Source: Agathobacter rectalis ATCC 33656
Lineage (GTDB): Bacteria > Bacillota > Clostridia > Lachnospirales > Lachnospiraceae
Length of the DNA stretch: 64,000 nt
Reading direction: 5' to 3'
Assembly (NCBI RefSeq): GCF_000020605.1
Contig: NC_012781.1
Coordinates: forward strand, 2,915,501 to 2,979,500
Positions 52,995 to 61,037 of the stretch are shown here, piece after piece. A program made the translations under genes and the position numbers. How positions within the stretch are numbered: position 1 is the stretch's first letter; each line of letters opens with the position of its first letter. The notes beneath the pieces were generated by a model that saw only the letters and a program-made list of their open reading frames with translations, had not been told where the DNA came from and ran no database searches.

Positions 52995-53432
52995 TCACCT
53001 CAGTGACTCGATATATTCCTCCGCACGTTCTTTTGCCTCCCAACGTGAATAGCCTTCATCCTGATACTTTTGAATTCTCTCATTCATAATATTTTTCTGA
53101 TCCTGGGTTGTCCTGTACCCTTCCCTTACAAATAATTCAAGTCCCTCAGTTCTGGCATCATCGAACATCTGCTGAAGCTGAGGATAGATTCTCGAATCCA
53201 CTTTTTCTCCATTTGATAATTCTGTGAGTTCTACCTCATAATTACGAGGAATACGATAATCGTCATTTACAAGAATCAGATTCCACCCAAAAGAAGTATC
53301 TGCTTCTCTTCTAAATAGATTGAAACTATTAATCATTGGAATTTCACCCTGAATCGCTATATACGAAACAGCCCGCAAAAAGGCAGCAAAAAGAGTCCCC
53401 CTTTTGCTGCCTGCAAACAATTTTGTTTTCAA
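52995..53432 (-). pseudogene. VanY-like D-Ala-D-Ala carboxypeptidase fragment
   Basis: Residues 50-145 match the first half of an M15B domain (LILVNDDYRIPRNYEVELTE, ELFVREGYRTTQDQKNIMNE), which normally continues into the zinc site SxHxxGxAxD. Here the frame stops at EEYIESLR, before any zinc ligand. The first 35 residues are unrelated and have no signal peptide. It is a truncated relic, without activity as read. Confidence 0.75.
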
Positions 53433-53496
53433 TTTAATGGTATCAAGCTTGTACTTGACAAAATGAAAAAAAATGAGTTCATTCCGACTAATCGTC

Positions 53497-54849
53497 TTAC
53501 AGTAACATAGTCATATAAATTGGTATATACATAATTCCGTCCTGATATTTTAAATCCTTCGTATAAATAATGAATCTGTTCTCACACTTTAACTGATATT
53601 TCTGAATCAGATAGTCAAATGATTTGTGTGACATATAGTTTGAAGATTTTACTTCAATCGGACATATCTTCTTTTTCTTCACAATCATAAAATCAATTTC
53701 ATATTTCTTTTCTCTGGTCGTTCCCTCCGGCACGTACAAATATTCATGAAAATACAACTCATGTCCAGCTGCTCTGAGCATCTGTGCTACAATATTTTCA
53801 ACAATCATTCCCTGATTAATTCCCAGATTGTCTATAATCAGAGCCTTATATAAATCTTCATCTGTACTGTCCCGGTTCTTCATAATCTGTGTAACCAATA
53901 GTCCGGTATCACCCATATATAATTTGAAATTGCTTCTGTCCGCAAACAGCTCCAGTGCAACCTCCGGTTTTGTCACATTGATACACTCATTTCCTATCAT
54001 TGCTTCAGAAATAAAACTGACCGCATCCATATAATTCTGATAACGCGCATTTTTATCTACCATAGAAAGTTTGAAATGTGAATTTTTATTCTCTAGCTGC
54101 TCTGGTATTGTTCGATAAATAACTGACGCTTTTTCCCTGTTTTCTGTATCGTATTTTGCCAGATCCTCTTCGTAAAGGCTCAGAATATTCCGTTTAACAA
54201 AATCAATTTGTTCATAACTTTTCCCTGAAACATAAGCATCTACTGCCTGCGGCATCCCACCTACAACCATATAGGTACGAAAGCTTTTCATAATTCTCCG
54301 GTGAATCGCATCTCCAAGTGGCTTCCTTTTTTCAAAAGATTCTCTGATCGTAGGAATTGTAACCTCATCATTGATTGCCCATAAATATTCTTCAAAATCC
54401 ATCGGATACATCTTAATCCGGTACTCTTCCGAAGGAATCAGAATATCCTTTACATTTTTCCGGATTGAGATTAGAGAGCCTGTCTCAATATATTCATATC
54501 GACCATCAGCGACTAGATATTTTATCGCCTGCCGTGCCTGCGGAAACAACTGTACCTCATCGAAAATAATCACGCAGTTCTTCCCTTTTAAACGTTTTCC
54601 TTTCAGAAGAAATAAGTTCCTGAAAAAAGTATCCAGATCATTCATGTTCTCGACAAAATTATTTTTTACATCCTGGTTTTCTCTTGCAAAATCAAGAATC
54701 ATATAGTCATCATATTCCTTTTTTGCAAACTCCTCTACAATGGTACTTTTCCCGATACGTCTAGCCCCTTCAAGCAATACTGCCGATGTTCCTGCTGCCA
54801 ATGTTTTCCACTCAATCAATTTGTCATAAACTTTTCTTTTAAAAATCAT
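53497..54849 (-). CDS. ATPase with AAA_14 and DUF4143 domains
   Basis: A 450-residue protein with Walker A LLEGARRIGKST (about 24-35), Walker B VIIFDEVQLFP and a sensor arginine in the next helix, followed by a DUF4143 domain ending in a PD-(D/E)XK-like fold (EIDFMIVKKKKICPIEVKSS). These proteins are widespread and mostly uncharacterised; links to stress or toxin-antitoxin behaviour have been proposed. Four 33-bp tandem repeats lie 64-195 bases upstream of its start and may be its operator. Confidence 0.88.
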   Translation of the reverse strand: MIFKRKVYDKLIEWKTLAAGTSAVLLEGARRIGKSTIVEEFAKKEYDDYMILDFARENQDVKNNFVENMNDLDTFFRNLFLLKGKRLKGKNCVIIFDEVQLFPQARQAIKYLVADGRYEYIETGSLISIRKNVKDILIPSEEYRIKMYPMDFEEYLWAINDEVTIPTIRESFEKRKPLGDAIHRRIMKSFRTYMVVGGMPQAVDAYVSGKSYEQIDFVKRNILSLYEEDLAKYDTENREKASVIYRTIPEQLENKNSHFKLSMVDKNARYQNYMDAVSFISEAMIGNECINVTKPEVALELFADRSNFKLYMGDTGLLVTQIMKNRDSTDEDLYKALIIDNLGINQGMIVENIVAQMLRAAGHELYFHEYLYVPEGTTREKKYEIDFMIVKKKKICPIEVKSSNYMSHKSFDYLIQKYQLKCENRFIIYTKDLKYQDGIMYIPIYMTMLL

Positions 54850-54912
54850 TCAGCATTCCTCATTTCATTTTACTTGGTAGTATTATAGCATATTTCCACC
54901 TCAATTCTACCA

Positions 54913-55044
54913 TTTTTCACGAAAATGCAAAATTTTTTCGCCTATTTTTTAACGAAAAGCAGAAATGTTTATACCTGCTTTTTAACGAAAAACAGAAATG
55001 TTTATATCAAGTTTTTAACGAAAGCGCAAAATGTTTGTTGTTTC
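54913..55044. repeat. four tandem 33-bp repeats upstream of the DUF4143 ATPase
   Basis: Units begin at 54913, 54946, 54979 and 55012 with the core TTTTTAACGAAAA (first unit TTTTTCACGAAAA), then CAGAAATGTTTATA. The last units diverge most. The even 33-base period (three helical turns) would place regulator sites on one face of the DNA. It is not a CRISPR array, as there are no spacers. Confidence 0.82.
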
Positions 55045-55069
55045 ATTTCTTAAATGCGTTATTTCCGGT

Positions 55070-55420
55070 TTATTCGCTCAGAAATTCAGCCACCTTTTCT
55101 ATCTGCGCACTATTGTACTCCATATATTCCAGATAATACTTTTTCACGGTCTCATTCTGCACTTCTTTTTTATAGAGCCACTGTCTTGTTTTAGCCTCCG
55201 GTGCAAACAGCACTGCCTGATATTGTGGAGAAAATATCTCATCGAGGCTACAGGCTGATTTGTCCAGCACGCAATTGTAGTCCATATTTTTTTCCGCAAA
55301 ATACCGGTTCAATGCTTCCGCAAACTTTTTTGCTTTTCTCACATGGACAGCATATTCCACCGGATTATACGGCTCTCCTTCTATTACCGGCACCTGCCAT
55401 ACTAAAATACATTTTTTCAT
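55070..55420 (-). CDS. hypothetical protein, 116 aa
   Basis: A soluble alpha/beta protein starting MKKCILVWQVPVIEGEPYNP with a hydrophobic strand, a basic helix (VHVRKAKKFAEALNRYFAEK) and YQAVLFAPEAKT. A distant likeness to PTS IIB components cannot be supported. GGAG lies 10 bases before ATG. No family recognised and no operon partner. Confidence 0.55.
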   Translation of the reverse strand: MKKCILVWQVPVIEGEPYNPVEYAVHVRKAKKFAEALNRYFAEKNMDYNCVLDKSACSLDEIFSPQYQAVLFAPEAKTRQWLYKKEVQNETVKKYYLEYMEYNSAQIEKVAEFLSE

Positions 55421-55475
55421 CTCTTTGTACTCCTTTCATTTTTGCCAAATTTATATAGATATCTTTTATGGTCTT

Positions 55476-56288
55476 TTACACGCTTTGTAACCTCATCTGT
55501 CTCTTATACATACAAAAAACCGCAATAACAAGCATCACTATCAGAACAGGTATCTGCAATGCAAGCGCATTGTACGAACCACCATATCTGTAACGTTCCA
55601 CTATCATCATGTGATTCATAAAATCCGCGAAATCCCATAAAAAGTGCAATGTAATAACGGCACCAATACTTTTAGTCCTAAGAAAAATGACCGCCAATGT
55701 AAAACCAAAGACACAAGCCATAATCATTGTGCACCATTTATTAAACATGGTCATATCCGCATCAAATATAAAATTCGTGATATGTGCCAAACCAAACAAC
55801 AATCCCGAATACACACTGGCAAATACTATTATATTGCTATTCTTCCTAAGCACGCACTCAGTAACAACCGATCGAAACATCAATTCTTCCTCTATTCCAA
55901 CCGTTATATATAAAAGCACATTTACTACAATATATCCTATCAATCCGCTTCCATACAGTCCTACATGTCCACCAAATATCCAAAGCGTAGAATTTCCAAT
56001 CTCAAAAAGAGTAAACATCAGCACCGGCAAGCCATAAATCCCGACACCTTTCAAGTATCCTTTTACACCACCCCTGCCTGTCTTTACCTTAAAAATAAAC
56101 ATAAGCACTACAATTGTCATTATATCAATGCAATTTCTTATCGTTTCCGCGATAATATAGTGTTCCTGCATGATCGGTATACAATTCATTATCACAGAAA
56201 AGACCAATGTCCTGTATACAATGAATAATATTACCAGACCAAGTGGTAATATCATCACTTTATTCAATATTGTTTTATCAAATTTCAT
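55476..56288 (-). CDS. CPBP family intramembrane metalloprotease
   Basis: A 270-residue membrane protein with eight segments and the three motifs: EEELMFRSVV, FGLAHI and HFLWDF. It is the first of two CPBP genes in the second peptide locus. Such proteases are common immunity proteins for class II bacteriocins. The gene lies 34 bases downstream of a short frame that follows a LytTR-type operator copy, which suggests it may be in the peptide regulon. Confidence 0.85.
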   Translation of the reverse strand: MKFDKTILNKVMILPLGLVILFIVYRTLVFSVIMNCIPIMQEHYIIAETIRNCIDIMTIVVLMFIFKVKTGRGGVKGYLKGVGIYGLPVLMFTLFEIGNSTLWIFGGHVGLYGSGLIGYIVVNVLLYITVGIEEELMFRSVVTECVLRKNSNIIVFASVYSGLLFGLAHITNFIFDADMTMFNKWCTMIMACVFGFTLAVIFLRTKSIGAVITLHFLWDFADFMNHMMIVERYRYGGSYNALALQIPVLIVMLVIAVFCMYKRQMRLQSV

Positions 56289-56321
56289 CCTTTTATTGTT
56301 CCTCTGTTTCTGCCTTTTTTA

Positions 56322-56528
56322 CTAATTATTGTAATCGTATATTTTAGGTACATATAAATATAATTTATCTTTGCTAATTTTCAATATAATATCATTAGTT
56401 AGCCATCTATCATACTTGCTCTTTTTACAATACTTTTTTTCAGTGACATTATCAATTATTATCTCTCGCTTCATCTTTTGGGTTATAATTTGTTCAATTT
56501 GCTTAATTTTACCGGATTCATTTTCCAA
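56322..56528 (-). CDS. small basic protein behind the operator copy
   Basis: A 68-residue frame from TTG 56528, or 50 residues from the internal ATG at 56474 (MKREIIIDNVTEKKYCKKSK). It is rich in lysine and isoleucine with no leader or membrane segment. Support is weak as there is no clear ribosome site, but it stands between the 26-bp operator copy at 56568 and the CPBP gene. Confidence 0.3.
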   Translation of the reverse strand: MENESGKIKQIEQIITQKMKREIIIDNVTEKKYCKKSKYDRWLTNDIILKISKDKLYLYVPKIYDYNN

Positions 56529-56567
56529 CTCTATACAAACTAATTCCGCTCCATTTCCTTACTTTTA

Positions 56568-56593
56568 TATTTGGCATGATTTCGGTGCCATTT
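56568..56593. promoter_or_regulatory. LytTR-type operator, copy A
   Basis: The 26-base site TATTTGG..GATTTCGGTGC.ATTT matches 58834-58859 at 23 of 26 positions. On the minus strand it reads GCACCGAAATC followed by GCCAAATA. Confidence 0.6.
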
Positions 56594-56613
56594 GACCCAA
56601 ACTACTGTTATGG

Positions 56614-57081
56614 TTAATTTATATCTAATAAATTTAAGACTCCAATACTAGATATTGCCATAATGACACCAGCAAGCATTATACCGCATAAACATGCCAT
56701 AATGCTCTTCTTAAAATCCATTCTCAATATACTGGCTGCAAGTATTCCAGTCCACGCACCTGTTCCGGGAATCGGAATACCTATAAAGAGTACAAGCGCA
56801 ATAAACAATCCCCTTCCTGCGGTATCTTGCAATTTTCGTCCGGCACTCTTGCCTTTTTCTATACAAAATCTAAAAAATTTTCCTATTACTTTCTTATTTT
56901 TTCCCCATTCAAGCAGTCTATGCGAAAAAAGGTAAACAAACGGCATTGGAAGTAAATTTCCCAATATGCATATGGCATAAGCCGGTAAAACCGACACTCC
57001 CATAGCAATTCCTGTTGGTATCGCAACTCTTAGTTCTGCCAATGGTATCATTGAAATCAAAAAAATTATTATATAGTTCAT
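56614..57081 (-). CDS. small multidrug export family protein
   Basis: A 155-residue membrane protein of the Sm_multidrug_ex (COG2426) family: PLAELRVAIPTGIAMGVS at the start, GNLLPMPFVYLFSHRLLEWG and GIPIPGTGAWTGILAASILR are its conserved parts. It has four segments. Function as drug exporter is suggested by the family name only. It lies 1 base downstream of the CPBP gene at 57083 and is probably cotranscribed. Confidence 0.85.
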   Translation of the reverse strand: MNYIIIFLISMIPLAELRVAIPTGIAMGVSVLPAYAICILGNLLPMPFVYLFSHRLLEWGKNKKVIGKFFRFCIEKGKSAGRKLQDTAGRGLFIALVLFIGIPIPGTGAWTGILAASILRMDFKKSIMACLCGIMLAGVIMAISSIGVLNLLDIN

Positions 57082-57082
57082 A

Positions 57083-57814
57083 TTATTTTGCTAACATTAT
57101 TTTTGTTAATATCATTACAGCACCAATCAGATTCCAAGTGCCGTGTATTGAAATATTTATCCAGATATTTTTGTATTTTTTATAAATAAATCCTAAAAGT
57201 ATTCCTGACAAAAAATAGTCTAACCATTGACATAAAAATAGTAGTATATTTGTGTTTCCAAATGAAGAAAGCATATGCATTGTTCCAAATAAAAATCCTG
57301 TCACCAATACTGCACACAGTTCTCCATATTTGCTGAAAAACCGAAACAATATACCTCTATAAATTAACTCTTCGGTAAAAGGTCCCATAATTACACTCAT
57401 GATAACAGCCAAAATAGGATAATCCACAAAATATCCATTAACGTTTGACTGATTTGCCGGAACCGATATATTTGAACACACTGTCATTTCAATGATTCTA
57501 GCGATGCAGCTTAACAAGAATGCCATTCCCACACCTGCCAAAACTCTTTTTATATTAACAGAAATTCTGTCAGCTTTGAATTTTTTAAATGAAGTGGTCA
57601 AATATTGCTTCATTGCCACTCCAATCATGATAATCAAAGTCAACTGATAAATCATATTTATCAGCAGTCCATAAAATATATTTTTTTCTTTTAAACCAGA
57701 TATAATGCCACTAGCCCCTATGAGCATAAAACAAACATGAATTATTATAACTCCAACTATTAGCATTTTATGCCTCATTTCAATATATATATAATTACTC
57801 TTTCTTTTATTCAT
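57083..57814 (-). CDS. CPBP family intramembrane metalloprotease, immunity candidate
   Basis: A 243-residue protein with about seven segments and motifs EELIYRGILFRFF, FGTMHM and HGTWN. It is the first gene after the four double-glycine peptide genes and their hairpin, reading in the same direction. The arrangement peptide genes then CPBP protease is typical of plantaricin- and blp-like loci, so it is the prime immunity candidate for these peptides. Confidence 0.85.
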   Translation of the reverse strand: MNKRKSNYIYIEMRHKMLIVGVIIIHVCFMLIGASGIISGLKEKNIFYGLLINMIYQLTLIIMIGVAMKQYLTTSFKKFKADRISVNIKRVLAGVGMAFLLSCIARIIEMTVCSNISVPANQSNVNGYFVDYPILAVIMSVIMGPFTEELIYRGILFRFFSKYGELCAVLVTGFLFGTMHMLSSFGNTNILLFLCQWLDYFLSGILLGFIYKKYKNIWINISIHGTWNLIGAVMILTKIMLAK

Positions 57815-57911
57815 TTGTATTATTCTCCTGATAAATGACTTGATTAAAAGTTCTCATCACTGACAAAAAATTTATATTTAATTTTGCTTCATTTAACTTG
57901 AATACCACCTT

Positions 57912-57941
57912 AAAGAGAGACTCTAATTTTAGTCTCTCTTT
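57912..57941 (-). terminator. hairpin after the peptide gene cluster
   Basis: Perfect 11-bp arms AAAGAGAGACT and AGTCTCTCTTT around 8 bases. The T run is short, so it may allow read-through into the CPBP gene. Confidence 0.75.
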
Positions 57942-57958
57942 ATTCTTCAGTTCATCAC

Positions 57959-58099
57959 CTAACAAGCTCCAAACCAGTCCTTAATTCCATTGTAAACACC
58001 AATGACAAAATATCCTGTACCTTCAAAAAATTTCCAAACAGGATTTTTCTTTCCCCCCTCAATTATGAAAAGGTCTCTTCCACTAATTTCTTTGAACAT
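57959..58099 (-). CDS. double-glycine leader peptide 4 (46 aa)
   Basis: AAAGGAGG stands 10 bases before ATG. Leader MFKEISGRDLFIIEGG (16 residues) has hydrophobic residues at the usual -4/-7/-12 positions of C39 substrates. The mature peptide of 30 residues starts KKNPVWKFFEGTG and ends IKDWFGAC. It is basic at the start and aromatic-rich, with GxxxG-like spacing. A class II bacteriocin or pheromone. It is the last of four such genes. Confidence 0.8.
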   Translation of the reverse strand: MFKEISGRDLFIIEGGKKNPVWKFFEGTGYFVIGVYNGIKDWFGAC

Positions 58100-58222
58100 T
58101 TAATATACACCTCCTTTACATTCATGATAACATCGACTGAATCATATCTATTTGTGACATTTACAAATATTATTATTATAGATGCAAATCTCAAAAGTTA
58201 ACATGCTCAAATATTATTTAAT

Positions 58223-58369
58223 TTAGTATCCCATCAACTTAAGAATAAATGTAGCTGTAATTCCAATATACTTTCCTACCTGATAGCCTACATCCTGTGC
58301 TTTGTTTCCACCATCAATCGCACATAACTCTTCACAATTCAAATTTTCAAATTGTAATGCTAATTCCAT
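58223..58369 (-). CDS. double-glycine leader peptide 3 (48 aa)
   Basis: GGGAG precedes ATG by 8 bases. Leader of 21 residues begins MELALQFENLN and ends CAIDGG. The mature 27 residues contain VGYQVGKYIG, two overlapping GxxxG motifs, the helix-packing signature of two-peptide (class IIb) bacteriocins. Hydrophobic end FILKLMGY. A partner among the neighbours is likely. Confidence 0.82.
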   Translation of the reverse strand: MELALQFENLNCEELCAIDGGNKAQDVGYQVGKYIGITATFILKLMGY

Positions 58370-58487
58370 GATTTTTCTCCCTTCATATAATTCCTATTTT
58401 CTCTTTCTGCGCATTGTTGAGAATATATATAAAGCAATTTCTTGCTTCATACCATAATTATCTTGCGGTACAGCAGTACTACACATT

Positions 58488-58637
58488 CTATACCGACTGT
58501 GTTTTATAAATCCAATTTTTGATTTTGTCAATAAGATATTTTACTGGACTTATTAATGATCCTATTACGAAACCGCCATCAACCTGCATAAACATAGTGT
58601 TGTTCATGGTTACTAATATTTCTGTTGTATTCATCAT
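58488..58637 (-). CDS. double-glycine leader peptide 2 (49 aa)
   Basis: AAGGGG precedes two adjacent ATG codons. Leader of 22 residues starts MMNTTEILVTMNN and ends FMQVDGG. The mature 27 residues run FVIGSLISPVKYLIDKIKNW and end YKTQSV: an amphipathic cationic helix. The gene begins 17 bases after the stop of peptide 1. Its role may be the pheromone, since length and charge resemble ComC/BlpC-like signals, or a bacteriocin. Confidence 0.78.
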   Translation of the reverse strand: MMNTTEILVTMNNTMFMQVDGGFVIGSLISPVKYLIDKIKNWIYKTQSV

Positions 58638-58654
58638 CTATTCCCCTTACGAAT

Positions 58655-58771
58655 TCATCTGAAATTTTTGCCTATAAATTTTTCAATTGCATGGCATAAA
58701 TCCCAAGCAGAAAGTAACATTCCACCTCCATCATGTTTCATCAATTCTCTTTCGTCTAATTCAACAAACAT
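58655..58771 (-). CDS. double-glycine leader peptide 1 (38 aa)
   Basis: AAAGGAGG lies 7 bases before ATG. Leader MFVELDERELMKHDGG of 16 residues resembles the leader of peptide 4. The mature part of 22 residues starts GMLLSAWDLCHA and ends FIGKNFR, with one cysteine. First gene after the shared operator at 58834-58859 and the promoter with TATGAT at about 58801. The short, basic-ended core suits a pheromone. Confidence 0.75.
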   Translation of the reverse strand: MFVELDERELMKHDGGGMLLSAWDLCHAIEKFIGKNFR

Positions 58772-58833
58772 CCCTTGCCTCCTTTCGAAATTAAACCTAT
58801 CATCATATATTTACCATTTCAATACTTTAATGC

Positions 58834-58859
58834 TATTTGGTAAGATTTCGGTGCTATTT
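58834..58859. promoter_or_regulatory. LytTR-type operator, copy B
   Basis: It lies between the peptide genes and the divergent kinase gene. It shares 23 of 26 bases with 56568-56593 and a weaker repeat of its TATTT start follows at a 21-base step, the spacing of LytTR dimers. No good -35 stands before TATGAT of the peptide promoter, as expected for an activated promoter. Confidence 0.6.
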
Positions 58860-58940
58860 AGCAATAAATCGTAAAAAATACTTTAATCTTTGATTTATTT
58901 TATTTATAATACAAATATAATCTTTATGGAGGCTGCAAGT

Positions 58941-60209
58941 ATGTATTTAATTTACAAACTTTACTTTTCCTTAATTAACAATCTTATAATTGTACTGTTT
59001 TTATTTCGCTTCTCAGAAAATAATATGCATACTGTCTTTTCCATAAAAAGAAAAATAATAGTTTTTACACTTGCTTCACTGTACTCTATCGTTCCATTAT
59101 CAAGATTTGACTTAATTATTTCTAACGTCTTTTTCTTATTGACACTTTATTACCTGTCTGATTTTAACCTTAAACAAAGTATTATAATTCTTATAAAATT
59201 TGAGATATTACTCAATATAGCATCTGCTATTATATGCTTTTTACATAGCCTGCTATTTTCTGATGCTCAATTGCTATATGATAATGTGATCTATCAGGAT
59301 TACAAATCCATTCTTGTGGAAATAATAGCTTACGTTGTTTATTGTCTATATTGCAATCTTTTCAAATCAAATACTATCAAAAACATGTACTTGTTGCTCT
59401 TCAATATTACTATTTTAGGCATTTGTTTATTGTTAAGCTACATAACCTTGTACATCTGCTACTCACTTCCAAAATCCTATATGCTTTCAGCTATTTTTGC
59501 CATTATTTTCGTACTTATTATCATATGTATTTCACTATATGATAAATTTCTGGCAGTCATTGAAGAAAACACAAATTATCGGTTCAAACTGGAACTTGAT
59601 AAAATGGAACAGGAATATTCTGCCAAGCTCGACGATAAATTAAATCAGCTCCATTCTTTAAGACATGATATGAAAAACCATCTGATAGTAATTGATGGTT
59701 ATGCTTCACAGCACAATGATAGGAAAATTCATGAATATATTCATAATATTTCTGAAGACCTTTCTCTGACAAATACTGTAGATTCAGGCTCTCATATCGT
59801 CTCAGCTCTTATAGCTGAAAAAGAGAACAAGGCAAAATCACAAAATATCAGATGCGAAATTAATATAAGTATACCCGGTATTAATATTGACGATTTTTCA
59901 ATTACGACCATAATAGGTAATCTGTTTGATAATGCGATAAAAGCAGCCGCTGAGTGTGAACATGGCTGGATCAGATTCTCCCTCACCCAGACCGGCTCAT
60001 ATATGAATATAGTTATTGAAAATTCCTACTCTGGAAATATTATAGAAAACAATGGTGAATTTACATCTACCAAAAATGACAATGTCTTACCTCATGGAAT
60101 AGGCATAAAAAATGTCCGTAAAGTCGTTTCCAACCTTAACGGACACATTGATTTTTCTTATGCCAGCGGATATTTTAGCGTAAAGGCAGAACTCCCTAAT
60201 TATAGTTAA
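58941..60209 (+). CDS. GHKL-domain sensor histidine kinase of the second peptide system
   Basis: Start chosen at ATG 58941 with GGAGG 8 bases upstream, giving 422 residues. Six to seven membrane helices (to about residue 205), a coiled coil, H-box SLRHDMKNHLIVIDGYA, N-box IIGNLFDNAIKAA and G-box PHGIGIKNVRKVV. It is an AgrC/ComD-like peptide sensor, paralogous in layout to the kinase at 18360 but different in sequence. It is divergent from the peptide genes and meets its regulator gene tail to tail with a 14-base overlap. Confidence 0.9.
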   Translation: MYLIYKLYFSLINNLIIVLFLFRFSENNMHTVFSIKRKIIVFTLASLYSIVPLSRFDLIISNVFFLLTLYYLSDFNLKQSIIILIKFEILLNIASAIICFLHSLLFSDAQLLYDNVIYQDYKSILVEIIAYVVYCLYCNLFKSNTIKNMYLLLFNITILGICLLLSYITLYICYSLPKSYMLSAIFAIIFVLIIICISLYDKFLAVIEENTNYRFKLELDKMEQEYSAKLDDKLNQLHSLRHDMKNHLIVIDGYASQHNDRKIHEYIHNISEDLSLTNTVDSGSHIVSALIAEKENKAKSQNIRCEINISIPGINIDDFSITTIIGNLFDNAIKAAAECEHGWIRFSLTQTGSYMNIVIENSYSGNIIENNGEFTSTKNDNVLPHGIGIKNVRKVVSNLNGHIDFSYASGYFSVKAELPNYS

Positions 60210-60969
60210 GTTCCTGCTCCTTATATGCTCTTCTTATCTTGTCCAGATGAAGTTCCTTTATCTGATCATGATATTTCCTGCTCAAAGGAACCTCCATGCC
60301 TCGTCCAAAGCATACCACATCTTTTTTTACTTCTTTAATGTAATTAAAATTGGCTATATACCCCTGATGTGTATACATAAATACATCATTATCCAATCTT
60401 TCATATACATTTTTTAAAGGCTCATAACAGCTTATTTCCTCATCAATTTTATGGAATACACACTGGTTTCTGCGTTTTTCTATATATATTACATTTTGAA
60501 GGTCTATGAGAACATCTTCATATCCGGATTTAATTTTTAGATATCTTTTTTCCGCTTTTTGTGCATTTTTACGATAATCAATCTGAATTTTTGCTTTTTC
60601 GATAATGTGCTTTACCTGTGTATATTTTATCGGTTTCATGACATAATCAAGTGCATCAAGTCTGAATGCCTGTATCGCAAATGCATCATAACTCGTCACA
60701 AATGAGATACATACCCATGGGTCGATTTTTCTTAATGCATCAGCCATCTCAATACCTGTCATGCCAGGCATTTCCACATCAAGAAACAATAAATCATATT
60801 CCTTACTCTTAGAAAATATATTATTCATGAGTTCTTTTGCATTATCATAGAGATCTATGCTTACATTAATATCCATTTCATTTCCGTATTCACTCACGAA
60901 ATTTTTAAGTTCATTCCGAAAAAATTCTTCATCATCGCATATTGCTGCTCTTATAGTTTCGTATTGCAT
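60196..60969 (-). CDS. LytTR-family response regulator of the second peptide system
   Basis: A 257-residue regulator. Receiver: D12/D13, D64 in LLFLDVEMPG, threonine in SFVTSYD, lysine in YVMKPIK. LytTR domain about 145-250 with the family core NDVFMYTHQGYIANFNYIKE and REPLSRKY-like end (MEVPLSRKYHDQI). It is convergent with the kinase, an unusual order for such pairs, which are normally in one operon. It likely binds the 26-bp operators. Confidence 0.88.
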   Translation of the reverse strand: MQYETIRAAICDDEEFFRNELKNFVSEYGNEMDINVSIDLYDNAKELMNNIFSKSKEYDLLFLDVEMPGMTGIEMADALRKIDPWVCISFVTSYDAFAIQAFRLDALDYVMKPIKYTQVKHIIEKAKIQIDYRKNAQKAEKRYLKIKSGYEDVLIDLQNVIYIEKRRNQCVFHKIDEEISCYEPLKNVYERLDNDVFMYTHQGYIANFNYIKEVKKDVVCFGRGMEVPLSRKYHDQIKELHLDKIRRAYKEQELNYN

Positions 60970-61037
60970 ATATTAAATTCCTTAAAATCCCCCTATAACC
61001 ACCTTACAGTCCTTCTAAGCGTCTTACAGTTACAATG

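Noticed and set aside
54913-55044. CRISPR array
   Set aside because: The units follow each other without spacers and no cas gene is near. It is a plain tandem repeat.
58380-58490. 30-codon frame between peptides 2 and 3 (MCSTAVPQDNYG start)
   Set aside because: No ribosome site and no double glycine; it overlaps the stop of peptide 2 by chance.
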